Shown here piece after piece: positions 9,019 to 16,832 of a stretch of DNA of 64,000 nucleotides. A program made the position numbers and the translations under genes. The stretch's first letter is position 1. Every line of letters starts with the position of its first letter. The notes beneath the pieces were generated by a model. The model did not search any database, was not told the origin of the DNA, and worked only from the letters and a program-made list of their open reading frames with translations. Source of the stretch: Limnohabitans sp. 15K (GTDB taxonomy: Bacteria > Pseudomonadota > Gammaproteobacteria > Burkholderiales > Burkholderiaceae_C); the NCBI RefSeq assembly GCF_002778285.1, contig NZ_NESM01000002.1, positions 429,538 to 493,537 on the forward strand, in the 5' to 3' direction.

Positions 9019-9045
9019 TAAAGTTTTTGTCGGTCATACCGATAG
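9019..9045 (+). promoter_or_regulatory. sigma-28 (FliA) promoter of flagellin gene 1
   Basis: TAAAGTTT at 9019-9026 and ACCGATAG at 9038-9045 are separated by exactly 11 bases. This is an almost perfect match to the known FliA consensus (TAAAGTTT, 11-base spacer, GCCGATAA). Transcription would start near 9052, about 30 bases before the flagellin ATG. Confidence 0.92.
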
Positions 9046-9082
9046 AAGAACTGTACGTTTGTAAAAAACGAGGAATTCATAT

Positions 9083-9910
9083 ATGTCTGTCGTCAACTCC
9101 AATTTGCTGGCCACCAAGGCCCAAAGCGCTTTGGTTCACAATAATCGAGTGCTTAGCCAGACGATGGCTCAACTTTCTACGGGCTCGCGCATCAATTCGG
9201 CGGCTGACGATGCTGCAGGCATCGCCATAAGCAACCAGCTAACTACCCAAGCCCGAAGCCTCAACATGGCGGTACGGAACACCAACGACGGAATTTCAAT
9301 GATGCAAACCGCCGATGGTGCAGCCGGGGGCATTCAGGACATGCTTTACCGCATGAAAGAACTCGCGGTGCAAGCCGTGAACGACACCAACACCACCATT
9401 GATCGCTCAGCTCTCGATAAAGAGTTTCAGCAACTGGAAACACAGATTAGAAGCACTGTAGCCAACACCACTTGGAACGGCATGATTTTGCTAGATGGCA
9501 CGGTGGGGAATGCAGGCACTGTGGGATACCACGTGGGAGCAGCATCGAATGATTCTTTTAATGTGACATACGCCGATTTCGATTTGGCAGCGCAACCCCT
9601 GACCACAGCCAGATCCATTAACACCGGAGCAAACGCCACGACAGCCCTAAGCTCCATCGACGGTGCCATCAACCAAATCAGCAGCGCCCGCGCCACCTGG
9701 GGGGCGGCCATGAACCGTTTGGTGCATGCGGGTGATAACGCAGCCAATGTGTCCAGGAATTTGACAGAGTCCAACAGCCGCATCATGGACACGGACTACG
9801 CGCAGGCGACTGCCGAGATGGCCCGCAGCCTGATCTTGAACGAAGCGGGTTCGGCCATGCTGTCTCAGGCCAACCAGCAGCCCTATTACGTGCTGGCTTT
9901 GCTGAGCTAA
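9083..9910 (+). CDS. fliC: flagellin 1 (short form)
   Basis: Filament subunit exported by the flagellar type III apparatus. At 275 aa it is short. The conserved N-terminal D0/D1 helices (LLATKAQSALVHNNRVLSQTMAQLSTGSRINSAADDAAG) and C-terminal D1/D0 helices (SNSRIMDTDYAQATAEMARS...) are present. The central variable domain is only about 40 residues. The C-terminus ends PYYVLALLS rather than the usual QxVLxLLR/G. The ATG follows AGGA spaced 8 bases. It is the only flagellin here with a sigma-28 promoter. Its position opposite the pse operon suggests Ser/Thr glycosylation with pseudaminic acid. Confidence 0.93.
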   Translation: MSVVNSNLLATKAQSALVHNNRVLSQTMAQLSTGSRINSAADDAAGIAISNQLTTQARSLNMAVRNTNDGISMMQTADGAAGGIQDMLYRMKELAVQAVNDTNTTIDRSALDKEFQQLETQIRSTVANTTWNGMILLDGTVGNAGTVGYHVGAASNDSFNVTYADFDLAAQPLTTARSINTGANATTALSSIDGAINQISSARATWGAAMNRLVHAGDNAANVSRNLTESNSRIMDTDYAQATAEMARSLILNEAGSAMLSQANQQPYYVLALLS

Positions 9911-9941
9911 GAGCGTCGCCAACTGTCAGCCAGCACACTAC

Positions 9942-9957
9942 TGGCACGCACTTTGCT
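9942..9957 (+). promoter_or_regulatory. sigma-54 promoter upstream of TPR-like gene 1
   Basis: TGGCAC at 9942-9947 and TTGCT at 9953-9957 with a 5-base spacer match the -24/-12 consensus of RpoN. The site is 32 bases after the flagellin 1 stop and 60 bases before the next ATG. Confidence 0.88.
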
Positions 9958-10016
9958 TGTTACCCTTGTACCGATGTGCCGGCTATTTTTTGCCGCGCCA
10001 CCACCAAGGATTGACC

Positions 10017-10475
10017 ATGTTGCAAGCCGCCCCCGCCTTTCTGGCAAAAACCTCTTATTCAGCGCTCCTCACCAGCGCCACCCAAGAACTGAGCCCCGCC
10101 AAGATACGACAGTCCATTGCAGACTTGGTGGGTCAAAACCGTTTGATGGAAGCCGATTCCTTGTCCAAAGAGGCTTTGCAACGCTTCCCTCAAAGTGAAG
10201 ACATCTTGGTCATTCGGGCCTTGGTGACACAAGTTCGTCAAGATTGGCCCGAAGCCAGTGTGGCCCTGGAAAAATTGATCGGCCTTCAAGGCCACCAAGC
10301 CCAAGCCGTGACTTGGGGTCAATGGGTGCGTGTGCTTCGCTGTATAGGCGACGATGCCCGAGCCATGACCGCGGTAGCCCAAGGCTTGGCAACCAATCCC
10401 AAAGACTTAGCGCTCCAAGAAGAATTCGCTGCCCTGCAGAGGGTTGGTGTTCAACCCGCATTAAAGGTGGCTTGA
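10017..10475 (+). CDS. TPR-like protein in the flagellin locus, paralog 1
   Basis: Cytoplasmic protein of 152 aa, helical, with TPR-like pairs (DILVIRALVTQVRQDWPEASVALEKLI, residues 62-88; WGQWVRVLRCIGDDARAMTAVAQGLATNPKD, residues 99-129). I chose ATG 10017 over an upstream in-frame ATG at 9957 because the latter falls inside the sigma-54 -12 element; the sequence just before 10017 contains AAGGA. It is clearly homologous to the protein at 10823-11299 (shared IRQ-ADLVG, SEDIL, IRVLRC/VRVLRC, L-EEF-LQ positions). Function is unknown. Its placement between flagellins and its own RpoN promoter suggest a role in flagellin expression, export or modification. Confidence 0.82.
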   Translation: MLQAAPAFLAKTSYSALLTSATQELSPAKIRQSIADLVGQNRLMEADSLSKEALQRFPQSEDILVIRALVTQVRQDWPEASVALEKLIGLQGHQAQAVTWGQWVRVLRCIGDDARAMTAVAQGLATNPKDLALQEEFAALQRVGVQPALKVA

Positions 10476-10537
10476 ACCTCTGGGTTGACATTCGAACCAA
10501 TCCGAAAAAGAACCTTACTGAATTTCTCCATGATCAG

Positions 10538-10571
10538 CGACCCCATCTGCAAGGATGGGGTCGTTTTTTTT
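10538..10571 (+). terminator. rho-independent terminator after TPR-like gene 1
   Basis: A perfect 10-bp stem, CGACCCCATC (10538-10547) with GATGGGGTCG (10554-10563), 6-base loop, followed by eight T (10564-10571). It separates the first flagellin/TPR unit from the second. Confidence 0.93.
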
Positions 10572-10736
10572 CGCCCCTTAACTTCAGCGGCAAGAGTTTG
10601 CCAGGCGGCAAAAAAACGGCATTCACATGAACCCAGCCCCACCCAAATGTCAGCCGATCGACATCTAAAGCCTATGCATCAGGGCTTGCAACACAAATAT
10701 ATTTAAAAAAAGATCAATTTCAGGCTAAAGAAAAGC

Positions 10737-10752
10737 TGGCACAGGGTTTGCT
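10737..10752 (+). promoter_or_regulatory. sigma-54 promoter upstream of TPR-like gene 2
   Basis: TGGCAC at 10737-10742 and TTGCT at 10748-10752 with a 5-base spacer fit the RpoN -24/-12 consensus. The rest of the 10,572-10,822 stretch holds no gene that I can support. The promoter probably drives the TPR-like gene 2 and flagellin 2 together, as no sigma-28 site is visible between them. Confidence 0.9.
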
Positions 10753-10822
10753 TAAAAGGATCAACTTCGGTTTTGACACTTCAGATCCGAAAATTTTTTG
10801 ACACATCCTTTTGGAGCCCGTG

Positions 10823-11299
10823 ATGTCCGCACTTTTGAACGCCATGTTGTCGCAGTCCGCTTCGGGTCAATTCTTGACCATGCGTGAAGTATCCAAGTTC
10901 ACCGCAGCCGAGATCCGCCAGACCATGGCCGATTTGGTGGGGAACGACCGCGTTGACTTGGCAGATGCCTTGTCTGCGGCGGGCCTCAGCCTCTACCCAG
11001 ACAGTGAAGACATTTTGGCCATGAGCGCTTTGCTGGCCGAAATCAAAAGTGATTGGGACACGGCAGAACAGCTGCTGACTCAATTGATGACCCAACAAGG
11101 TCAACACACCACGCCTTTTACCTGGCGCCACCTGATTCGCGTGCTGCGCTGCCAGTGCGAACCCGGCAAGGCACTGCTGATGGCCAAACAAGCCATGACA
11201 GCCTACCCCGAAGACGACATTTTGCGTGACGAGTTTTTGTCGCTGCAAGAGCTGGTCTCCGAGCAGATGCCCGTTGAGGCTCCCACCCAACTGCATTGA
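10823..11299 (+). CDS. TPR-like protein in the flagellin locus, paralog 2
   Basis: 158 aa, paralog of the protein at 10017-10475 and similar over its whole length. I chose ATG 10823 because GGAG sits 8-9 bases before it; an in-frame ATG at 10811 would also overlap that ribosome-binding site. TPR-like helices cover residues 60-85 (DILAMSALLAEIKSDWDTAEQLLTQLM) and 100-135 (LIRVLRCQCEPGKALLMAKQAMTAYPED). It precedes flagellin 2 by 61 bases and probably shares its sigma-54 transcript. A chaperone-like or regulatory role is inferred from position only. Confidence 0.82.
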   Translation: MSALLNAMLSQSASGQFLTMREVSKFTAAEIRQTMADLVGNDRVDLADALSAAGLSLYPDSEDILAMSALLAEIKSDWDTAEQLLTQLMTQQGQHTTPFTWRHLIRVLRCQCEPGKALLMAKQAMTAYPEDDILRDEFLSLQELVSEQMPVEAPTQLH

Positions 11300-11360
11300 A
11301 GACGAAAAGTCGGCACTGCTCACACCCTTTCCACAGAAACGCATTTAGAGAGTCACCACC

Positions 11361-12539
11361 ATGTCTGTCATCAACACCAACATCAAGTCATTGGTTTCGC
11401 AAAACGCGATGGTCAAAAACAACCGTGAATTGGCCGAAGCCATGCAACAATTATCGACCGGCAAGCGCATCAACTCCGCCAAGGACGATGCCGCAGGTCT
11501 GGCCATTTCTTCGCGCATGACCGCACAAATCACAGGCTTGGACCAAGCGGTACGCAACGGCAACGACGCGGTCTCGATGTTGCAGACCACTGAAGGCGCA
11601 ATGATCGAGATGACCAATATGCTGCAGCGGATGCGTGAATTGGCAGTTCAATCTTCCAACGACACCTACACAGCCGTTGATCGCGGGTATTTGGATCTTG
11701 AATTTCAACAACTCAAAACCGAAGTGAACCGCATCACCGACACCACCGAGTGGAACGGCATGGCCTTCTTGAATGGCTCGACCAAAAACGACGACGGTAC
11801 TGTTGGCAAATTCGAGTTCCAGGTGGGTGCCAATAACGGGCAGGTCATCACGCACACCATTTCAGACATGGGATTTCGTGACGATGCAACAACCAAATTT
11901 GAAACAACCACCGCCAACGCGGTGGGTGTTGCACAAGTTTCCAAACTCACTTTGAGTGGCACTTACAAAGCAGGCGACAAAATTTCGTTCACTGCGGGCG
12001 GCGAAACCAAAACGTACACCGTATTGGCAGCCGATGTGGCCGATGCCAACAACGACACCAATTTGACCGCGATTGGCGCCAAACTTTTAACCGCAGCCGC
12101 TTCACCCATGGGCGATGTGGGTGTCACCGCCGCTACCAATGTGCTGACCTTCACAGCCACAACAGCGGGCACGGGATTCGACGTCAAAACCTCCACCGAC
12201 TTGGTCGACCTTGGCGCTTTAAAGAATACGCGTTCATTGACGATTTTGAACAACACAGACGCCAACACCTCGCTGGTCCAATTGGACGTGGCCATCAACC
12301 GCATCAACACCGAGCGTGCTGGCTTGGGCGCGGTGATCAACCGTTTGAATTACGCCGTAGACAACCTGGCCAACGTGTCGGTCAACACCTCCGAATCGCG
12401 CAGCCGGATCATGGATGCCGACTACGCCAAGTCCAGCAGCGAATTGGCGCGTACGCAAATCATCTCGCAAGCCGCTACGGCCATGTTGGCCCAAGCCAAT
12501 CAGCAGCCGCAAACGGTTCTGAAGTTGCTGCAAGGCTAA
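11361..12539 (+). CDS. fliC: flagellin 2 (full-length form)
   Basis: Flagellar filament protein of 392 aa. The N-terminal SVINTNIKSLVSQNAMVKNNRELAEAMQQLSTGKRINSAKDDAAG helices and the C-terminal SRIMDADYAKSSSELARTQIISQAATAMLAQANQQPQTVLKLLQG helices are canonical. The middle 170 residues form a Thr/Asn/Ala-rich variable domain suited to O-glycosylation. GAGAG precedes the ATG. It shares only the terminal helices with flagellin 1, so the two are not a recent duplication. Confidence 0.95.
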   Translation: MSVINTNIKSLVSQNAMVKNNRELAEAMQQLSTGKRINSAKDDAAGLAISSRMTAQITGLDQAVRNGNDAVSMLQTTEGAMIEMTNMLQRMRELAVQSSNDTYTAVDRGYLDLEFQQLKTEVNRITDTTEWNGMAFLNGSTKNDDGTVGKFEFQVGANNGQVITHTISDMGFRDDATTKFETTTANAVGVAQVSKLTLSGTYKAGDKISFTAGGETKTYTVLAADVADANNDTNLTAIGAKLLTAAASPMGDVGVTAATNVLTFTATTAGTGFDVKTSTDLVDLGALKNTRSLTILNNTDANTSLVQLDVAINRINTERAGLGAVINRLNYAVDNLANVSVNTSESRSRIMDADYAKSSSELARTQIISQAATAMLAQANQQPQTVLKLLQG

Positions 12540-12551
12540 GCGGCTAAATCA

Positions 12552-12725
12552 ATGCCATCGCCCTTACCCAGCACAGACGAGAGAACTCGCCAGTTTTTGT
12601 TGTCCATGTGCGCCCAGGCTCGAAGCCAATGGGTGGCACAAAGCATAGAAACACAGCCGTTGCAGGCTATGCAAACCCATGCACCCCTGAACAGGCAAGC
12701 TGTGCTCGACTTGTTGCAAGACTGA
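12552..12725 (+). CDS. possible small protein after flagellin 2
   Basis: A 57-codon frame starting 12 bases after the flagellin stop (MPSPLPSTDERTRQFLLSMC...AVLDLLQD). No strong ribosome-binding site is seen. It is hydrophilic and probably helical, and I recognise no family. It could be a small flagellar accessory protein co-transcribed with flagellin 2, or a chance frame. Confidence 0.35.
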   Translation: MPSPLPSTDERTRQFLLSMCAQARSQWVAQSIETQPLQAMQTHAPLNRQAVLDLLQD

Positions 12726-12742
12726 GCCTGCGCCCTATCCCA

Positions 12743-12955
12743 ATGCCCGATATGCCTGCTGTGGCCGATCAACCCAACCGTGGCCCCAACTGCTGGCAAT
12801 GCCGGCATTTTGCGATCACCCACATCCCTTCTTCGCCTTATGCTTGCCGCAGCATGGGCTTTCAGTCTCGCCTGTTGCCTTCGCTCGAAGTGCTGCGCGT
12901 GGATGGTCAGTTTTGTCGTCTTTTTTTGGCCAAAGAAATCACGATCAAAGCTTAA
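12743..12955 (+). CDS. conserved small Cys-rich protein, unknown function
   Basis: A 70-aa protein with CWQCRHF near residue 16, YACRSMGF near residue 33 and DGQFCRLF near residue 55. The four cysteines could bind a metal ion. Proteins with the same C-x2-C / YACR-MGFKS / LR-DG--C plan occur as conserved hypotheticals in many betaproteobacteria (recalled, not searched). It starts 17 bases after the small frame above, so it may be translated from the flagellin 2 transcript. The alternative ATG 12752 is possible. Confidence 0.68.
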   Translation: MPDMPAVADQPNRGPNCWQCRHFAITHIPSSPYACRSMGFQSRLLPSLEVLRVDGQFCRLFLAKEITIKA

Positions 12956-13065
12956 TTTTTGGCTGTCAATCTTCCGTCAAGCCCCTGTCAATTTCTCAGT
13001 ACTGATAAAAATATTAAAGTATTCATTTTGATATTTTATGGGTTTCTAAAAATACAAAATTAAGC

Positions 13066-13081
13066 TGGCACAAGGGTTGCT
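13066..13081 (+). promoter_or_regulatory. sigma-54 promoter of the flagellar activator gene
   Basis: TGGCAC at 13066-13071 and TTGCT at 13077-13081 with a 5-base spacer. It lies 33 bases upstream of the activator gene, in an A+T-rich gap (12,956-13,114) that otherwise looks empty. Because the downstream gene encodes a sigma-54 activator, autoregulation or control by another activator is likely. Confidence 0.92.
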
Positions 13082-13114
13082 TAGTTAGTCTCATCTGAAC
13101 ATGAGACCAACACC

Positions 13115-14548
13115 GTGAAGTCACAACCCTCGACCAACCCCCTGGCCCTTTGGCTGGACCCCGAAGCCGCCCTGAGCCCCGAGCACAGCCAAGCGCTGCT
13201 GGTCAGCGGCTGGGCGGTCATGCCGGTCAACACCCTTGAGAATTTGCTTGCGCATGCCGCCGATGCAGCCATGGTGGTGTTGCACCTCACGGCTGACGTC
13301 ACCCGCCTCAAAGCTGTTCAACAACTGTTACAAGACGCCGGGCTGAGCACCCCCGTGGTCTGCCGTGTTGAACGCCAAGAATTGGACCTGGCCGTGGAAG
13401 CCACACAAGCTGGTGCCCTGACGGTTCTGTCCAATCAAGATGTTCGCCAAGCTTCATGGCTGCGGTTGCACAACCAGCTCAACACAACGGCTGCCCGTTT
13501 GACACCGCAGCCTGTGCGCAACGTGGTGTTTGTCGACCCAGCCAGCCAGCACTTGTTGGCCATGGCGCAAAAAGTGGCCCAAGCCGATGTGACCGCCCTG
13601 CTGGTCGGCCCCACTGGTTCGGGCAAAGAGGTGTTGGCCCGCGTGCTTCACGAGGCCTCGGGCCGCGCACAAGGCCCGTTTGTGGCCCTCAATTGCGCGG
13701 CCATGCCAGAGAACTTGATCGAAGACATGTTGTTTGGTCACGAAAAAGGCGCGTTTACTGGCGCACACCGTGAGCAAAAAGGTTTGTTCGAGCAAGCCCA
13801 GGGCGGCACCTTGTTCCTGGACGAGATTGGCGAAATGCCCATGCACTTGCAAAGCAAGCTGCTGCGCGTGTTGCAAGAGCGCCAGCTCACCCGTCTGGGT
13901 GGCCAGACCATCATCCAGCTGAACGTGCGCATCGTGGCCGCCACCAACAAAGACCTGAAAAAAGCCATCGTCGAACGCGAGTTCCGCGAAGACTTGTACT
14001 ACCGGATTGCCACCTTCCGCATGCGTTTGCTGCCCCTGGCTGAGCGCCCGGGTGACATCATTCCCTTGGCCATGCAGTGTTTGTTGCAACACGACAAAAA
14101 GCCTTGGCAGTTGCTGCCCCAAACGCAAGCCCAATTGCTGCAATACCCCTGGCCCGGCAATGTGCGCGAGCTTGAAAATGTCATGCGCCGCGCCATGGTG
14201 CTGTGCGCCGACCATGTGGTCACCCCTGGACACCTGATGTTTGACGACTGGTTGACCGCATCGGCCTTGTCCGCAGCACCTGCACCCTCCGTCGTGATGA
14301 ATACACAGCCTGAGTTGGCAGACATGCCCAGCGCCATGCCCCGAGCCATGCCAGAAGAAGTGCCCCAAGCCACCGACTTGAACAGCGCTGCCCGAATGAA
14401 CGAACACCAAGTGATCATGGCGACCTTGGCCAACACGCCCAGCAAAACAGAAGCCGCCAAGGTCTTGGGCATCAGCCCACGCACCTTGCGCTACAAGCTT
14501 GCGCAGCTGCGTGAGCACGGCTTGGGCATGGCCAGCGCCGCCTGCTGA
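13115..14548 (+). CDS. sigma-54-dependent flagellar activator with degenerate receiver domain
   Basis: 477-aa enhancer-binding protein (FlrC/FleQ/FlbD class) expected to activate RpoN promoters such as the three in this locus. Residues 1-115 resemble a receiver domain, but the position of the phosphoacceptor Asp reads VVLHL, so phosphorylation is unlikely. The AAA+ domain has Walker A GPTGSGKE (near 170), the sigma-54-contacting GAFTGA (near 215), Walker B GGTLFLDEIGE and the PWPGNVRELEN sensor. A Fis-type helix-turn-helix (SKTEAAKVLGISPRTLRYKL) ends the protein. The start codon is GTG. The fliE gene follows 11 bases later, so it heads the fliE-J operon. Confidence 0.88.
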   Translation: MKSQPSTNPLALWLDPEAALSPEHSQALLVSGWAVMPVNTLENLLAHAADAAMVVLHLTADVTRLKAVQQLLQDAGLSTPVVCRVERQELDLAVEATQAGALTVLSNQDVRQASWLRLHNQLNTTAARLTPQPVRNVVFVDPASQHLLAMAQKVAQADVTALLVGPTGSGKEVLARVLHEASGRAQGPFVALNCAAMPENLIEDMLFGHEKGAFTGAHREQKGLFEQAQGGTLFLDEIGEMPMHLQSKLLRVLQERQLTRLGGQTIIQLNVRIVAATNKDLKKAIVEREFREDLYYRIATFRMRLLPLAERPGDIIPLAMQCLLQHDKKPWQLLPQTQAQLLQYPWPGNVRELENVMRRAMVLCADHVVTPGHLMFDDWLTASALSAAPAPSVVMNTQPELADMPSAMPRAMPEEVPQATDLNSAARMNEHQVIMATLANTPSKTEAAKVLGISPRTLRYKLAQLREHGLGMASAAC

Positions 14549-14559
14549 AGGAGACTCGC

Positions 14560-14931
14560 ATGATCGACAAAGCTATTTCCCCTGCCAGCATCCAGTCGAT
14601 GCTGCAAACCCTGCGCAGCCACCAGAGCGAAGCCTCTGGCAAAACAGCCGGTATGCCAGGCGCCACCGAGCTGGGTGGCGTCCAAAACGGCGCCACAGGT
14701 GGTGTCCAGAAAACAGGTTTTTCAGATCTTGTTTCAGGTGCCCTCGGGCAAGTGAATGACCTGCAAGTCCAGTCGTCTGACATGCGCGCCGCCTTTGACC
14801 GTGGCGAGAACATGCAGCTGACCGACGTGGTGCTGGGCATGCAGAAATCTTCTTTGGCTTTTGAAGCCACCTTGCAAGTGCGCAACAAGGTGCTCAAGGC
14901 TTACGAAGAAATCCTGAACATGCCCGTCTGA
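14560..14931 (+). CDS. fliE: flagellar hook-basal body protein FliE
   Basis: 123 aa. Links the MS ring to the proximal rod. The C-terminal 60 residues (LQVQSSDMRAAFDRGENMQLTDVVLGMQKSSLAFEATLQVRNKVLKAYEEILNMPV) match the family closely. The N-terminal half is low-complexity Gly/Ala. AAGGAG precedes the ATG by 8 bases. Confidence 0.95.
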   Translation: MIDKAISPASIQSMLQTLRSHQSEASGKTAGMPGATELGGVQNGATGGVQKTGFSDLVSGALGQVNDLQVQSSDMRAAFDRGENMQLTDVVLGMQKSSLAFEATLQVRNKVLKAYEEILNMPV

Positions 14932-14956
14932 CCCCAAAAACTAAAGAAGTAACAAC

Positions 14957-16810
14957 ATGGCTGCAGCAATCGCAACAATGAACACCGGGGTCATGACATC
15001 CCCCCAAGGGTCTGACAATTTACCGGCCACCACCGCTGGCGGCAGCAGTTTGGCCACCGCTCCGGGTGCAACCGACAAAGACGGCAAAGCCGCAGGCACC
15101 AGCCTGAGCCCTTGGAGCACCAAGGGCATGTCGGATTCGTTCTCTCAAGTCATCAACCAGCCCTCCGTGCGCAAAGTGTTGCCACTGATCATCATGCTGG
15201 TGGTGGTGGTGGTTTTTGGCTTGATTTATTCATGGATGAACGTGGTGCCTTATCGCCCGGTCATGCCCGGCTTGCAAGAGGCCGACCAGCAAAAGGCGTT
15301 TGAATCGCTCAAGACCGCCGACTTCAGCCCCAAAATTGACCCCGCTACAGGCCAGCTGACTGTGCCGAGCACCCGCTTTCACGAAGCCCGCATCTTTTTG
15401 GCTTCGCAAGGTTTGCCCAAAGCGGGCGCCACAGGCCTGGATGGCCTGAAAGAACAGTCGTCCATGACCACCAGCCAGTTCATGGAACAGGTCAAGGTCA
15501 ATGCCGCGATGGAACAAGAGCTGGCCCGCAGCATCATGCAAATTGGCAGCGTGCAAAGCGCTCGCGTGCACCTGGCCACACCCAAACAAAGCGTGTTTGT
15601 GCGTGACCGCACGCCCCCCAAAGCTTCGGTGGTGTTGGCCCCCTACCCTGGCCGCGCCGTGTCGGCCTCGCAAGTGCAAGCCATCGTGCACTTGGTGTCG
15701 TCCAGCGTGCCTTATCTGTCGCCTGACCACGTCACCGTGGTCGACAACGTGGGCAAACTCATGACCGAGTCGGCCACCGAACAAAAGCTCGGTTTGACCT
15801 CGGCACAAGAGCAGCACAAGCAGCAACTCGAAGAGGTGTACCGCAACCGCATCATGCAAATTTTGGCGCCCATGGTGGGCGAGGCCAATGTGCGCTCACA
15901 GGTGAACTTGTCGCTGGATTTCACCCAGATTGAAAGCACCACCGAAGACTTTGACAACCGCGACAAAGGCCCACGCACACGCTCTGAAGTGCTGGCCGAA
16001 GACCGCGCTGCCAGCAAAGCCGCCGAAGGTATTCCTGGCGCTTTGTCCAACACGGCTCCGGCTGCCCCCACCACCTCCGACGCCACGACCGCCGATGCCA
16101 ACAAAGGGCAAGCCGAATCGGGCAGCAAACTCAGCAGCCGCTCGACCCGCAACTTTGAGCTGGACCGCACGGTGCGCCATGTGCGCAACGCCACAGGCGG
16201 CGTGATGAAGATCAGCGTGGCCGTAGTGGTGAATGAGCGCCCTGCGCCCCCCCCAGGCAAAGACGCGCCCGTGGTGCCCAATGCACCGACCTCTGTGGCC
16301 TACACACCGCAAGAGTTGGAGCAGATGCTGCAAGTGGTGCGTGGTGTGGTGGGTTTTGACCAACAGCGCGGCGACAATGTGTCGGTGGTTCCTGCCAAGT
16401 TTGAAGCACCTGCCAACCTGGAAACCATTCCTTGGTACCTCGAAGACGTCGTGCAAACAGGTATCAAGAGCAGTTTGCTGGCCATCAGTTTCATTGTGTT
16501 CATGTTCATCGTGATTCGACCGATCATGCGCAACATCTATGCAGACCGTGCGGCAGAAGCCGAACAAGCCAAGGCAGCGCTGAGCGATGGCGAGTTGAGC
16601 GAAGACGACATGCGCATGATCCAGATTGGCGAAGGCGACAGCTTGCAAGAGATCAAGGCCAAGCTCAAGCCCAAGAAGTCAAGCATCTCCATGGACATGC
16701 TGGACACTGCCAACACTTACGACGACAAAGTGGCCCTCATCCGCATGCTGGTGGCCGAAGACTCAGGCCGTGTGGCCAACGTGCTCAAGGGCATGATCAA
16801 GGTCAACTGA
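14957..16810 (+). CDS. fliF: flagellar MS-ring protein FliF
   Basis: 617 aa inner-membrane protein that forms the MS ring. A first membrane segment lies near residues 73-93 (VLPLIIMLVVVVVFGLIYSWM), followed by the YscJ/FliF periplasmic domains (EQVKVNAAMEQELARSIMQIGSVQSARVHLA). The second membrane segment is near 508-528 (SSLLAISFIVFMFIVIRPIM). The C-terminal tail binds FliG. The N-terminal 60 residues before the first helix are an unusually long Ala/Gly/Ser-rich extension; an internal ATG at MNTGVMTS is an alternative start. Confidence 0.95.
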   Translation: MAAAIATMNTGVMTSPQGSDNLPATTAGGSSLATAPGATDKDGKAAGTSLSPWSTKGMSDSFSQVINQPSVRKVLPLIIMLVVVVVFGLIYSWMNVVPYRPVMPGLQEADQQKAFESLKTADFSPKIDPATGQLTVPSTRFHEARIFLASQGLPKAGATGLDGLKEQSSMTTSQFMEQVKVNAAMEQELARSIMQIGSVQSARVHLATPKQSVFVRDRTPPKASVVLAPYPGRAVSASQVQAIVHLVSSSVPYLSPDHVTVVDNVGKLMTESATEQKLGLTSAQEQHKQQLEEVYRNRIMQILAPMVGEANVRSQVNLSLDFTQIESTTEDFDNRDKGPRTRSEVLAEDRAASKAAEGIPGALSNTAPAAPTTSDATTADANKGQAESGSKLSSRSTRNFELDRTVRHVRNATGGVMKISVAVVVNERPAPPPGKDAPVVPNAPTSVAYTPQELEQMLQVVRGVVGFDQQRGDNVSVVPAKFEAPANLETIPWYLEDVVQTGIKSSLLAISFIVFMFIVIRPIMRNIYADRAAEAEQAKAALSDGELSEDDMRMIQIGEGDSLQEIKAKLKPKKSSISMDMLDTANTYDDKVALIRMLVAEDSGRVANVLKGMIKVN

Positions 16811-16832
16811 AGCACATCAAGGAATCAAGACC

